A DNA stretch of 56,137 bases from contig JABSSQ010000519.1 of assembly GCA_013213905.1 (NCBI GenBank), positions 1 to 56,137 of the forward strand, in the 5' to 3' direction. The notes beneath the pieces were generated by a model that had not been told where the DNA came from, made no database searches, and worked only from the letters and a program-made list of their open reading frames with translations. Positions 25,490-37,400 of this stretch are shown in pieces. Position numbers and translations under genes: made by a program. Every line of letters begins with the position of its first letter. The first letter of the stretch is position 1. The stretch comes from Verrucomicrobiales bacterium. Lineage in GTDB: Bacteria > Verrucomicrobiota > Verrucomicrobiia > Verrucomicrobiales > DEV007.

Positions 25490-26679
25490 GGAGATAGAAA
25501 GCCGGGAATGATGCGTTGAGGAAGAGTTTTGAGCATTTTGCCCATGCCTTTGTTGTGAGCCGTGACGATAGCAATGAGGTCCAGTTCAGGAAACATCAAA
25601 ATGAACTGTCCTCCGGCCCCTCGGCCCGACATACAGTCATAGGTTTTGTTTCCTACGGGAGCATCATGTCTCCACCAGAAGTAGCCGTAGGAAGTCCCCT
25701 GTGGATTGGTGTGAATCCTGGATGTGGCCTGCTCGACGAACGCAGCGGGAACCAATTGTTCGTCTTTCCATTTGCCATCGTTCATCACGAGAAGACCCCA
25801 CTTCAGCATGTCGCGGGAACGCATACTGCTGCCCGCGGCTGATTTGGGCAGGCCGCTCACGTCGTCCTGCCACGCAAAATTTCGGATGCCCATTTTGCCG
25901 AGCACTTCCTTCTCGAGAAATTCGCGGGCCGTTCCCGGAACGACGGCTTCGATGACTTGCATGGTCATGGAGGGGTCGGAGCCCTGGTATTTGTATTCCC
26001 GTGGAGAGGGGGGAATCGGCGCACTGTGGCTCAAATAGGCTTGGATCTGCCCCTGTCCTTCCAACAGTCCCGGGACTTTCATGAGTTCGGCAGCCTTCTC
26101 ATTTTTGATGCGTACTCCTGAATGCATGTTCATCGCCTCGGCAACGGTGATCTCGGTCGCACCTTCGACCAGCTGGCTGCGGTCGATTTCATCGAGATAG
26201 CTGATCACGGGGCGATTGAGGTCTTCCATGGTGAGGTAGCCCATCTCGATGGCGCGTCCCATGGTCATGGCAGTGTAGGACTTGGTGATGGACATCTGGT
26301 AGTGCGGGTAGTTGACCCGGCCGCGGCGATAGTAAGATTCGAAAATCAGCTTTCCTTTGTGGCAGAGAAGAAAGCTGTCGATTTCACCATGGTCGCCTGC
26401 GGCAATTTCATCTGCGAAAGCGAGAACGGCTTCCCTGTCACCTCCGTCGGCACCGAGTTCACCCACAGGAATACCGTCTTTCCGATCTCCGGGAGCGGCA
26501 TTGAGAAATGGTTTTTTGAGGTCGGGAAGGTTCTTCTCAAGGGTGTAGGAAACGTCCTCTGCGTTGAGATCGGTCACCTCAGGCGCGAGACCATTGGCCT
26601 GAGTTTCTGCGAGCAGGTTGAGGGCGCCGAAGCTGCACGCAAAGGCAGTTGCGCAAAGAGTGAATGGGGTTTTTCTCAT
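25486..26679 (-). CDS. Serine hydrolase (beta-lactamase/class C-like)
   Basis: QMSITKSYTAMTMGRAIEMG (SxxK), GTSYGYFWWRHD; signal peptide MRKTPFTLCATAFACSFGALNLLAE at 26679. Confidence 0.85.
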   Translation of the reverse strand: MRKTPFTLCATAFACSFGALNLLAETQANGLAPEVTDLNAEDVSYTLEKNLPDLKKPFLNAAPGDRKDGIPVGELGADGGDREAVLAFADEIAAGDHGEIDSFLLCHKGKLIFESYYRRGRVNYPHYQMSITKSYTAMTMGRAIEMGYLTMEDLNRPVISYLDEIDRSQLVEGATEITVAEAMNMHSGVRIKNEKAAELMKVPGLLEGQGQIQAYLSHSAPIPPSPREYKYQGSDPSMTMQVIEAVVPGTAREFLEKEVLGKMGIRNFAWQDDVSGLPKSAAGSSMRSRDMLKWGLLVMNDGKWKDEQLVPAAFVEQATSRIHTNPQGTSYGYFWWRHDAPVGNKTYDCMSGRGAGGQFILMFPELDLIAIVTAHNKGMGKMLKTLPQRIIPGFLSP

Positions 26680-26805
26680 GAAATCAGTAGGGGCGAGAGA
26701 GGACAGTGTCACAAACGAAGTTAGGCGGAGCGAGGCCTTTTGTGCGTAATCAGGGAAAGAGGCATGGCGCCAGGAGGGCGGTCGTGTCATGAATGGATAC
26801 GTGTT

Positions 26806-27906
26806 ATGAAAAATTGGCTCTATTTGGGATGGTCAGTGGTCTTACCTATGGCAGGCGCGCAGGCGGATCCGGCAACGAACGAAAACTGGTCCGAGACCGC
26901 GGCTGAGATGACGGCTCACGGCGTGCGAAGCAAGCATGATAGCTACCTCGCCAACGTGGAGTTTCTTCGGCCTCAGGCGGCTACCACGGCGCGTGAGTTG
27001 GAGGCGATCAATCCGTCGCTGACCAAACTTTTGCCCGGACTGGGGGCAATGATCGACGAGGGTGAGGTCTCTCCTCTCTACAAGCAACTCTATGATCGCA
27101 AGGTGAGGCAGTTGCGGGCGGGGTATTTCCCGACGAATCACAATTTCCTCGACTGCGAGACGGCCATGAACCTGAAGCACAGCGAGAGTGGGCGGAAAGT
27201 CTTCCTGCTTCAGGCGGATATGGATGTGGTGACAGATGGGACGGATCCGGTGCGGAAACCCCATGTGGAGGACTATGATTTTGCGAGGGGGTCGAATTCC
27301 TTCCTCCCAATTACCAAGTATGGTTGGTACAAAGGCAGTGAACCCAAAAATCCTTTCATCGATTATTATCCCGAGGCGCTTAAGGAACTGCAGGAAGTTC
27401 GCGCCGATCTTGCCAAGCGGGCGGAAGCCGATAAGGGGGTGATCTGGCGTCGGATGCTGGAGACCTGTGATGAGCAGATTCAGGTGATGAAAGGCCGCGG
27501 CAATGGAAGCAGTATTCAGAGCTGGATGAAAAACAGCCGATACCTGCTCGCGACAGAAGATCCGTTTGTCGTATTGCCGATGAGCTGGTTCAAGGATGCC
27601 AACACTCCCGGGACCGGGGATCTCTGCGCGGTGGTCTACAAAAACCGAATCTACCCGGCGATTCTCGGTGATTCCGGGCCCGACACCAAGGTGGGCGAGG
27701 CATCCATCAAGCTCGCGAAACAGTTGAACTCAGAGGCTTCCGGCACCAATCGCGCGATCAACAGTGTTGGTGTGACTTATCTTTTTTTCCCAGGTAGCAA
27801 ATTGAGTAGTGGCAACTTGGACTACGCTGAATGGCGTGAGAGAGTGGTCGAACTGCTCGGGGAGATTGGTGGCGTTTCTTCAGCGAACGTGGTTCATACC
27901 TGGTGA
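26806..27906 (+). CDS. Secreted GH75 chitosanase-like protein
   Basis: Signal peptide MKNWLYLGWSVVLPMAGAQA; DMDVVTDGTDP...STSYLPITKYGWY-like region and GDLCAVVYKNRIYPAILGDSGPDTKVGEASIKLAKQLN resemble GH75 catalytic regions. Confidence 0.55.
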   Translation: MKNWLYLGWSVVLPMAGAQADPATNENWSETAAEMTAHGVRSKHDSYLANVEFLRPQAATTARELEAINPSLTKLLPGLGAMIDEGEVSPLYKQLYDRKVRQLRAGYFPTNHNFLDCETAMNLKHSESGRKVFLLQADMDVVTDGTDPVRKPHVEDYDFARGSNSFLPITKYGWYKGSEPKNPFIDYYPEALKELQEVRADLAKRAEADKGVIWRRMLETCDEQIQVMKGRGNGSSIQSWMKNSRYLLATEDPFVVLPMSWFKDANTPGTGDLCAVVYKNRIYPAILGDSGPDTKVGEASIKLAKQLNSEASGTNRAINSVGVTYLFFPGSKLSSGNLDYAEWRERVVELLGEIGGVSSANVVHTW

Positions 27907-27921
27907 GTTCCGTCTGAAAAA

Positions 27922-29070
27922 TCAAGCAATCAGGTGATCTGGAAAGTCAGTGACATTCTCACAGGCCACTTGTTCCATGACTTGCTGCAACTGTCGCTTC
28001 AGCATGGTCAGGGTGTGGTGACCGCCGTATTCTCCGAGGGCACCGACGCCGTACATGGGCGTGCGGCCAAGAAAAGTAAAGTCAGCTCCCGTCGCGAGAG
28101 TGGCGGCAATGTCGGGGCCGGTGCGGATGCCGCTGTCCATCATGAGGGTGGTCTTGCCTTTGAATTCTTTCACCAGATCCGCAAGTGGTTTGATCGTAGA
28201 TTGGCCGGCATCGAGCTGTCGCCCCCCGTGGTTGGAAACGATCATTCCGTCGACTCCAAGCTTGAGAGCGCGCTCGGCGTCCTCGCGGTTGACGATGCCC
28301 TTGATCACCAGTTTGCCCTTCCAGCGATCACGCAATGGCTTGATTCGCTCCTCCGTGAGACGGCCGGAAAAAGTCTTATTCATGAAGAGTCCGAGGTGTT
28401 TCATGCTGAGCCCTTCGGGAATGTATGGCTTCATGGTTTTGAACTCGGGGGCTCCGGCGGCGAGTTGGCTGAATGACCAGGTCGGATGGGTCATCATCTG
28501 GAAGACGTTGCGCGCACTCATTTTTGGTGGGATGGAAAGACCGTTGCGAATTTCCTTGGGGCGATAGGCGAAAGTTGGGGTGTCGGCGAGTATAACCAGT
28601 ACCTCGCACCCGGCAGCTTCGGCGCGCTCGAGCAACTTGTCTCGCAGCTCGTCTTCGGCGGGGTGGTAGAGCTGAAACCAGAATTTGCCTTCGGTGATTT
28701 CTGAGATGGTTTCGATGCTGGCAGTGCCGACGGTACTGAGGACAAACGGCACATTGTGATCGAAAGCAGCTTGGGCGAGAAATTCGCAGCACTTAGGCCA
28801 CATCAAGCCTTGAAGCCCAACGGGAGCGATGCCGAAGGGGGCGTCCCAGGTTTTTCCAAACAGTTCGGTTTTCTGGGAGGCACCGGGATAGTCCCGGAGG
28901 TAATAAGGTTTCAGTTGAATCTCTCGAATGTCAGAGGTGTTGCGGTCAAGATTCACATTGGAGAAGCAGCCGTTGTCGAGATAGTCAAAAGCAAAGCCGG
29001 GCATGCGACGACGGGCACGTTCGCGCAGCGCCTCGACGGAGGGGAAGCGGGAGTCAAAATGATCTTCCAT
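27922..29070 (-). CDS. FMN-dependent alpha-hydroxy-acid dehydrogenase/oxidase (L-lactate dehydrogenase-like)
   Basis: FAFDYLDNGCFSNVNLDRN, APFGIAPVGLQGLMWP, LVIKGIVNREDAERALKLGVDGMIVSNHGGRQLD, MMDSGIRTGPDIAATLATGADFTFLGR. Confidence 0.93.
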   Translation of the reverse strand: MEDHFDSRFPSVEALRERARRRMPGFAFDYLDNGCFSNVNLDRNTSDIREIQLKPYYLRDYPGASQKTELFGKTWDAPFGIAPVGLQGLMWPKCCEFLAQAAFDHNVPFVLSTVGTASIETISEITEGKFWFQLYHPAEDELRDKLLERAEAAGCEVLVILADTPTFAYRPKEIRNGLSIPPKMSARNVFQMMTHPTWSFSQLAAGAPEFKTMKPYIPEGLSMKHLGLFMNKTFSGRLTEERIKPLRDRWKGKLVIKGIVNREDAERALKLGVDGMIVSNHGGRQLDAGQSTIKPLADLVKEFKGKTTLMMDSGIRTGPDIAATLATGADFTFLGRTPMYGVGALGEYGGHHTLTMLKRQLQQVMEQVACENVTDFPDHLIA

Positions 29071-29157
29071 GGGATAGCGGAAACGGTAAATGAGAAGTGG
29101 CGGGAATTGAAATGAGATTTTGACGCGAATCGGCCCACGGAGACGGAAGAAATAATC

Positions 29158-29171
29158 TCAGCGAACGCTGA
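29158..29171. promoter_or_regulatory. Perfect inverted repeat in a divergent intergenic region, possible operator
   Basis: TCAGCG-AA-CGCTGA between the divergent genes 27922..29070 (-) and 29217..30044 (+). Confidence 0.35.
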
Positions 29172-29216
29172 ATTCTCGTTAAGGTTGGGAGAGCAAAACG
29201 TCGAAGAATATTGCCT

Positions 29217-30044
29217 ATGGACCCTTATCAATCACCGGACTCGCAGAGCGATGAAGCGATCGGAGCGATGACCACTCGTCTCGAAGACCGCGGCACTAAC
29301 GAGGACTTTCAGGAAATGATCTCGGATTACCTGTTTGGGATTCCGCAGGACGAAGCGGTTTCAGTCCTCGATCTGGGTTGTGGGACTGGAGTGGTGACGC
29401 GGCGCCTAGAGGAGCATTTGTCTCAGGATAGTCGTCTTGTAGGGGCAGATATCAGTGAGCGATTCCTCAAGGCGGCGGCGGAATTCTCTGAGAGCGATTT
29501 TATTCGTTGGGAACGAGTGCCGGAGGGCCGTTTGCCTTACGAAGACGAGTCGTATGATTTCGTGATCCTGCATACGGTGATGAGCCATGTGCCTGATCCT
29601 GTCGCGACTTTGGCAGAAGCGGGAAGAGTGCTGAAGCGGGGTGGGCGGCTCATCGTGTTTGATGCTGACTATGCTTCGACCACGTACGGTTATCCCGATT
29701 TTGAGAAGATGCGGGAGATCGATCATAAGTTGCTCGCCGCTGTGGCGGCTAATCTGGATGTGTGCCGTCAGATGCCGCGTTACCTCGTTGCGGCGGGGCT
29801 GGTGATGGAGGGGCATGAGGGATACCTCATTTCAGAAGCTGGAGAGGGAGATTTCTGGCTCTCCAGCGTGCAGGGCTTTGCTAAGTTGATCCCGGCTCTG
29901 GGCATTCTTCCACCGAAGGAGGGAGAGGCTTGGGTAAATCACATGTTGCGCTCTCACGATGAAGGAACCTTCTTTGCAGCCAGTTCCTACTACACCTTCG
30001 TAGCATCTAAGGCAGGCGGAGATTTGAGGCAGGCGGAGATTTGA
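29217..30044 (+). CDS. Class I SAM-dependent methyltransferase
   Basis: VLDLGCGTGVVTRRLEEHL, DFVILHTVMSHVPDPVATLAEAGRVLKRGGRLIVFDAD. Confidence 0.9.
   Translation: MDPYQSPDSQSDEAIGAMTTRLEDRGTNEDFQEMISDYLFGIPQDEAVSVLDLGCGTGVVTRRLEEHLSQDSRLVGADISERFLKAAAEFSESDFIRWERVPEGRLPYEDESYDFVILHTVMSHVPDPVATLAEAGRVLKRGGRLIVFDADYASTTYGYPDFEKMREIDHKLLAAVAANLDVCRQMPRYLVAAGLVMEGHEGYLISEAGEGDFWLSSVQGFAKLIPALGILPPKEGEAWVNHMLRSHDEGTFFAASSYYTFVASKAGGDLRQAEI
30011..30044. repeat. Perfect 17-bp tandem duplication ending at the methyltransferase stop codon
   Basis: GGCAGGCGGAGATTTGA x2. Confidence 0.9.
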
Positions 30045-30197
30045 CTGGATCGTGGAGAGGACTGGATAGGACTGGATCGTGAAGAATCCGAACCTATAGA
30101 CAGCTTCTCGTGGGATTCTTAACAAAAAGGTTCGGCGGATTTGAGTGGTCCATATTTGAGTGACTAAGCGGACGAATTTGGGTGCAATACGACGCTA

Positions 30198-31184
30198 ATG
30201 ACCCCCTGTGCCCCCACTACCTGGAAGAAGTTGCTTGAGAAGGCAGGGCAACTTCCGCAAGAAGCGATGCTGCTGTCTGAGGCGACAGATGAAAGCAAAC
30301 GACTTCGGCGGACCTTCGATCCTGCATTTCCTTTCGAAATTCACTCTTTTTGCTTTCCTGACCACAAAGAGAACCTCGGAACTGATTGGCTCAATCTGCA
30401 CGACTACCTGGAGTTGATCATTCCCAGTTCCGGTTCCGGGCGATTTTGCATGGGAGACCATGAAGTACAGTTTGAGCCGGGTGATCTTCTCATTGTCGAG
30501 ACGATGAAGCTGCACGGAGTCACGGAGACCCAAGGGGAGCATGAGTCGATTGTGATTTTCTTCATGCCGGAGTTCGTCTTTCATCCTGGCTCCGTGCTGT
30601 GCGACTATGAATTTCTCAGCCCGTTTTTTGGGCGTCAAGGTGGGGAATCTCCGATTTTGAGGCGAGACGATCCTTCGGCAGCAGGAGTGCATCAGGCTCT
30701 GATCGATTTACTGGATGCTTACCAGAAAAATTTCGACGCTTCGACATGCAAGCTTCGTCTGTTAGGGGTATTGAACGAGCTTCGGCTCAACCTCGGGTCA
30801 ACCGCATTTACCGAAGTGGAGTATAACCAAAGGCAACGCAGCGTGGATACCATTGTCCCGGTGATCGATCATTTGCGTGAGCATTTTTCGGAATCACAGA
30901 GTCTGCCGGAGCTAGCGTCGATGGCGGGTATGAGCCCAACTCTATTTAAGAGTCGGTTTAAAGCCGTGACAGGCAGCACCTTCACCCAGTATCGCAGCCA
31001 TCTGCGCATTTCCGCGGCGGCTCACCTTCTCTTGGAGAGCGATCTTTCGATTGGGGAAGTCGCCCACTCGGTTGGCTTTTCGGACCAAAGCTATTTTGAT
31101 CGGCGTTTTCGAGAACGATTCCGGAAAACGCCCCGTGAATACAGGATGAACGGGGCGGTTCGGCAGCCAGCCGAGGCAGTCTGA
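30198..31184 (+). CDS. AraC-family transcriptional regulator with cupin-like sensor
   Basis: Cupin-like GRFCMGDHEVQFEPGDLLIVETMKLHGV; C-terminal LPELASMAGMSPTLFKSRFKAVTGSTFTQYRSHLRISAAAHLL...IGEVAHSVGFSDQSYFDRRFRERFRKTPREYR. Confidence 0.93.
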   Translation: MTPCAPTTWKKLLEKAGQLPQEAMLLSEATDESKRLRRTFDPAFPFEIHSFCFPDHKENLGTDWLNLHDYLELIIPSSGSGRFCMGDHEVQFEPGDLLIVETMKLHGVTETQGEHESIVIFFMPEFVFHPGSVLCDYEFLSPFFGRQGGESPILRRDDPSAAGVHQALIDLLDAYQKNFDASTCKLRLLGVLNELRLNLGSTAFTEVEYNQRQRSVDTIVPVIDHLREHFSESQSLPELASMAGMSPTLFKSRFKAVTGSTFTQYRSHLRISAAAHLLLESDLSIGEVAHSVGFSDQSYFDRRFRERFRKTPREYRMNGAVRQPAEAV

Positions 31185-31218
31185 GCCAGTGTTCGGCATT
31201 TCCAGAGGGTGAGGATTC

Positions 31219-31286
31219 TGTCCAATAGTTTTAAAAATATGTCCCATAGTCCAAGCCATCATGGGCGGTCGCGGGACATCTTATTG
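31219..31286 (+). promoter_or_regulatory. Putative AraC-type operator/promoter upstream of giant gene 1: TGTCC direct repeat (31219, 31240; 21-bp spacing) plus CATCTTATTG at 31277
   Basis: Same elements at the same spacing occur upstream of giant gene 2 (37970..38037). Confidence 0.6.
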
Positions 31287-31292
31287 ATAGTT

Positions 31293-31335
31293 CCGTTCAG
31301 CGGCAGGCTTTCCCCGTTTGGCCTGACCTGAACGG
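31293..31335 (+). promoter_or_regulatory. Imperfect stem-loop in the putative 5' UTR of giant gene 1
   Basis: CCGTTCAG...CAGGC pairs with GCCTG...CTGAACGG. Confidence 0.4.
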
Positions 31336-31431
31336 GCTGTCGGATTCCTCCAGAACCCCCACTCTCCGCAGGATGCGTCTTCAGCACTCGTTGAATACGC
31401 TTCCCGACGGAAGCTATCCCCAAAAATCCCC

Positions 31432-34400
31432 ATGTTCAGATCGAAACCCTCGTTAGGGCTGGTGATCTTTTTCACCATGCTGTCGTTCTCCTGTCATGTC
31501 TTCGCTGACAGAATCCAACACCTCGACGCGGTCCAGGCCGCTTCCGTCATCGGAAATCCGGTCACGCAGTGGACGGATCTCAGTGGCTTCGATAATCACG
31601 CCACGCCCTCATCCGGTGGAGATGTCACGTTCCCTGGCACCACCACATTCGGCAGTGGCCTGGACGGGCTCGATTTTGCTCCGACCAAGAGCACGCTCGC
31701 ATTGTTCTCCTCGACGGACTCGGATGTCTGGCTGGATCAGACGGCTGGGAATGGATTTACGGTGTTGATTGCCTACAAGGTGAACTCGGTGGTGGATGAC
31801 TGGAACGATCTGCTGGGCAACAGCTCGAGCGTCAACTCGGGGTTCCATATGCGGATGAGCAGAGGCGGGAGTATGCGAGCTTCTTTGGGGGGGACAACGA
31901 CGATTATCAGTGGGCAGAGCGCCGCTGCGGGTGACACCGTGGTCTTCACCTTTCGCTACGATCCCGCGACTTCTCAGATGCGACTCTGGGATTCGCTGAA
32001 CCAGATTGAGACATTCGGGACCGTGGCACCCGGTGATTTCTCCAATGGGAGTCCCGTTCGAGTGGGGGCGACGACCGCCAACGTGCGCTTTTCGGACGTG
32101 CTTGTCGGTGAAATCATGGTGCACGACACTGCCCTGTCGAATGAAGCGATCGAGTTGTTGGAGGAACATCTCGTTTCCAAGTGGGACACGGTTGGGGCTC
32201 CCTTGATTCATTTGACTTCATCCGATCCGGAAAGTGTTCAGGGTGATCCGGTGACGGCGTGGGAGGACCAAAGTGGTAACGCTTATGATGCCGTGGCCGG
32301 AGTGGGAACCGTCGGCTTTCCCGGCGCGACCCAGTTCAGCAATGGAAATGACGCTCTCGACTTTGGCAGTGTCCGAAACAGTTTAAATATCGCCACGGCG
32401 GCCGACTCGGATGCCTGGCTGGACCAGACGTCAGGTAATGGCTTTTCTGTGTTTGTGGCGTTTAAGACAGAATCGCTGAATACCAGTAACTGGAATGACC
32501 TGATCGGAAACACCAGTGGTGTCGCGTCAGGATTTGGACTTCGCTACAACCAGACGGGGACCATGCAGGCCTACCTCGGAGGTAACAGTATTAACGTGGC
32601 AGCAGATCCCGTAGTGGCGGGGGACGAGGTGGTCTATTCCCTGCATTACGATCCGGTGGCGTCAGAATACCGGTTCTGGAATTCAAAGACTGAGACCGAG
32701 GCGGTGGTTTCATTGGCTCCGGGTGATTTCTCCAACGGCGCTCCCGTATCCCTGGGAACTACGAACAGCGGCGGGCGCTATTTCAATGGATTGATTGGTG
32801 AGGTTCGGGTCTACGACAGTGCCTTGTCAGCAGACAAGGTTCAGGAAGTCCGCGATCAATTGATCGATCGCTGGGCGCCATCCGCATTGCCGCCTCCACC
32901 TCCTGGACCGGGATTCCCGAATGTCACCCAGACATTAGGTAATACCCTGGGGCAATTTAAAGCAGATCCCATCGACGACAATGTGCGGGTGGTGGTATTG
33001 GACTACGTGAACGGCTACCTGTTGATGGATACTCGTGGTCTCGAAGCGGATGGCATGGGGCACGCTCAGCAGGTTTGGGACATTTCCGATCCTGCGAATC
33101 CGGTGGAAGTGCATCGGATCGGAGCGATTCGGGGGATGCACAAGTCGACTCGCTTTCTGCCGGACTACCGCGTTAATCATGCGGGTGATGATTTTTACAA
33201 TGTCAGGGACATGCTCGATATTCGGAAGCAGAATCCTCCGGGCTTGGCGCTTTCCGATGTGGGCACTCGTGGGGCTTACTTGCTTCCCTACCAGTACCTG
33301 GTGGAGGGCACTACCGGGGCGATTCAAATCACCGACACCCGGATTGGCACTACGCCACTCTCGAGCTCAAGCGCTCATGGGTTCGAGGGGCAGACGATTC
33401 CCATCGGCAATCTGCTGATTGTAGCGGGTATTCGGGGGCAGGGCTCCCGGGCCGTGGCGACCTACGACATCAGCGATCCATCGAATCCTGTCTTTCTTGA
33501 TGTGATTGCCTCCAATGACCCTGTGTGGAATGAGACGGAGCCTCCCTATGAGGCTCAAATTTGGAAGAACTTCATCGTCCTGCCCAACGTTGCCGGCAGT
33601 GATGACTGCGCCTTCATTGACTTCTCAGATCCGACCGATTTGCAGTATGTGACCAAGATCAGCGACCTTCCTGGCCGCACTCGATACGCTCAGATGCAGG
33701 ATGATCATATGTTTCTCGGCTTCGGGAAATACGATATGTCTCCGCTGCTGACAGGTGGTGACCCACTACTGGTAGATACGTTTTTTCAGGACAGCGAATA
33801 CCTGTTACCTTTGGGGAATCTGCTCGTCAGTGCCGAGAACTCAGAGCAGGGCACAATCGAAGGCCAGCCGACCGGTCAAACTAAGATCATTGCGCACCAG
33901 GCGGCGCCGGATACGAACCCACCCACGGTGGCCTATCACAGCCCGGCTGCCGGGGCGACCGGGCAGGCGGTGACGACCCGGGTCGGGTTGCTCATCCACG
34001 AAGTGCTCGACTACGCCACGATCAACGAGACGACCTTTCGCGTGTTCCCTGACGCGGGTGGCGCCGATGTCCCGGGAACCTTTACGGTGATGGATAAGGA
34101 TGTGGTCACCTTCACGCCTGATGCTCCGCTGGCAGAAAACACAACCTATCGAGTGCAGCTCGAAGCGGATGGCATCAAAGATGTGTCGGGCAACGGAATG
34201 GCCGCGTTCTCTTATACTTTCGCCACGGTTGGGCCGGGCGGAGCGGATCCGGTCATGATCACTGAGGTGAACAACTCCACTTATCCCGCGCCGGTCAATG
34301 GTTCGACCACCCTGACGGCAACGGCACAAGGCGGAGGCGGTACCCTGGAATACAACTGGACTTTCGGAGACGGCACCGCTTCGACGGGCTGGAGTACGTC

Positions 34401-37400
34401 GACCGGCAGTATTGCGCACACCTACACGGCACCGGGGCACTACACGGTGATTGTGCAGGTGCGGGACAACAGCAATCCCACCAATATTAACACGTCGACC
34501 ATGGTGGTGACGGTCAGTGATGCAGCGCCCAGTTCGGTGGCGAGCAAGGGAACCCAGATTCTTCTCGATGGAGCCAGCCGATTGGTCTGGACCGTGAACC
34601 CTGACAACAACACAGTGACCTCGATCAATGCGGATACGATGGCGAAGACGCATGAGGTGCCGGTGGGGGCGGATCCTCGAAGCATTGCGCAAGCTGCTAA
34701 TGGTGATCTGTGGGTGGCCTGCCTCGATGACGATCAGATTGATATTCTCAGTAGCACGAATGGAGCGCTGTTGAATACGATCAATCTTCCGATTGGATCT
34801 CGTCCACACGACGTGGTGTTCAACAGTGGTGGGGTCTACGCCTACGTAACGCTGAAAGGAAGTGGGAAAGTCGCTCGAATCGATCCCGTGACTCGTCAGA
34901 TCGATGCCACGCTTGATGCGGGGTCGACGCCCACGGCGCTGGCGGTCTCAGCGAGCGGAGACAAGCTTCTCGTGAATCGATTCATCTCTCCCGACAGTAG
35001 CGGAGAGGTTAGATCTTTTGACAATGCAAGTAACGGGTCCTTTGGGCTGGAGCAGATGGTGAGCCTGCAGGAAGACACCACCTCATCAGACACCGGCGAG
35101 AGCGCCCGGGGACTTCCCAACTACCTCGCGGATGTGGCGATCGATCATGCCAATGGCTACGCCTACGTCACTGCGAAGCAGGACAACATTGCCCGTGGGG
35201 AATTTCGGGATGGCCTATCTTTGACTCACGATTCCACAGTGCGGGCCATCCTTTCGAAGATCGATCTCGCGACCAATACGGAAGTCTTCTCCGAGCGCGT
35301 CGATATCGATGATGCGTCTCAGCCTTCCGCCCTGTTGTTTGCGCCGCTCGGAGATTATCTCTTTGTCGCGATCCAGGGCAATAACGAGGTCCAGATCATG
35401 GACACGTTTAATGGTGGTTTTGTGGCGACTCTTTCGACGGGGCTAGCTCCTCAGGGAATGGCTTTCGACCCGGTTAACAATCAGCTCTTTGTGAAGAACT
35501 TGAATGATCGCTCGGTCACGGTTCACGACCTGACGAGCGGCCTCCAGAAAGGGCAGTTTAATAACTCAGCGGTGGCTACCGTTTCGACCGTGGCCAATGA
35601 AGTGTTTGCAGCAGACGTGCTTCTTGGGAAACAGGTCTTCTACAATGCGGCGGACGAGCGCATGGCGTTTGAGGGGTATCTCAGCTGTGCGGCCTGTCAC
35701 CAGGATGGTGATCACGATGGCCGGACCTGGGACTTCACTGATCGCGGGGAGGGCCTGCGGAATACGACGAACTTGCGGGGGCGCGCGGGAATGGCGCACG
35801 GTAACGTGCACTGGAGTGCCAACTTCGATGAGATCCAGGATTTTGAACTGGATATCGTGAACGGTTTTGGTGGAGATGGTTTCACCGCAGAAGGCCCCAA
35901 CCCGTCCTTGGGCGCTCCCAATGCCGGTCGCAGTGTGGAACTCGACGCACTGGCTGCTTACGTCACTTCGCTAGGGAACGACTCGGTCGAGAAAAGTCCT
36001 CACCGGGATCTCGATGGCACGCTCTCGGATGCGGCCGCGATCGGGAAACAGCTTTTTGAAGGAACCATCGTGCCAGCGTCCGGCACCGCACTCAATTGTG
36101 TGACCTGTCACGATCCCAATTCTGGTTATACCGACAGTGTGGTGGGCGACGGCACCGCAGCGCTGCATGATGTGGGAACCTTGAAGGCTTCTTCTGGTGA
36201 GCGACTGGGCGGTGGGGGTTCTTCTCTCCTTGGTATCGATACGCCGACCTTGATGGGACTGCACGCGTCGGCACCGTATTTGCACGACGGAAGTGCAGCC
36301 ACATTGTCGGAGGTGTTTGACCAGTTTGATAGTGCGGCCAACCTTGGGGAAGATGGTGTGGCCCATGATCTCTCCGCGACTGGCTACAACTTGACGGCAG
36401 GGGAGAAAGACGACTTGATTGCTTTCCTCCTGCAGATTGATGGAGGTGCCGATGTGACGCCGCCGGCGATTCCATCTGGATTGCTTTCCAACGCAGGCGA
36501 TGCCTCGGTTTCTCTGGGTTGGGGCGACAATACCGAAAGCGACTTCGCGAGTTTCAATGTCTACCGCTCGCAGTCTCCGGGCACCTATGGTGCGGCCCTC
36601 GCGACCGGCTTGACGAGCAGTGACTACATTGATTTTACGGCGCTCAACGGCGTGACTTATTACTATGCCGTGACGGCAGTTGATTCGCTGGGCAATGAGT
36701 CGGAGATCGTGAACGAAACCAGCGCGACGCCAACCAGTCCGAATCCGGCGATTCGGGTGACGGAATACTACCTGACCACGGGTGACTTCAGTGGTACGAC
36801 TACGACAGTCACACTCGATCAAGCACTGGCGGACGATTACTTCATTCTCGTTCGAGGATCACGAACCGGGGATGGTTCCTCTAATCCAAACAACGACTAC
36901 GTCCGTGTCGTATCGGTGCCTGGCAGCAAGGGAGATCTAGCGGACTCCGGAAGCAGCACCTTGATTGGGCTGCAGCGTGATGTGGCGGACCATGATTGGG
37001 AAGGGGTTGTTACGGTAGTGGAATGTCAAAACTCACAGAGCCCGGCGGGCTTTGCTCTCGTCGATGCGGTGGAGACCTCAATGACCGGTACCTCTGGCAC
37101 CGATAGCGGAGCGGCCTGGAGTGATATCAATCAGGTGGTTCTTTTCGGTGGGTATCGTGGCGGTGGCGTGGAAATGTCGGGCATGCCAACCAATCGCAAG
37201 CAGGGAACGGGTTGTTACACTCGTCTCTATCCGAGTGGCAGCAACACGCTGAACTGGGTGAGGAATGCCGGTGGTGAAACGATGTTCGACGCAACCATGA
37301 CGACCTTCGTGGTCGAGTGGGGCAGCGAGTGGAACATACAGAGAGTCAATGTGGCAGGAAACAACGGCGGCGGCGGCGCTGATGTCGCGGGCGAATACAC

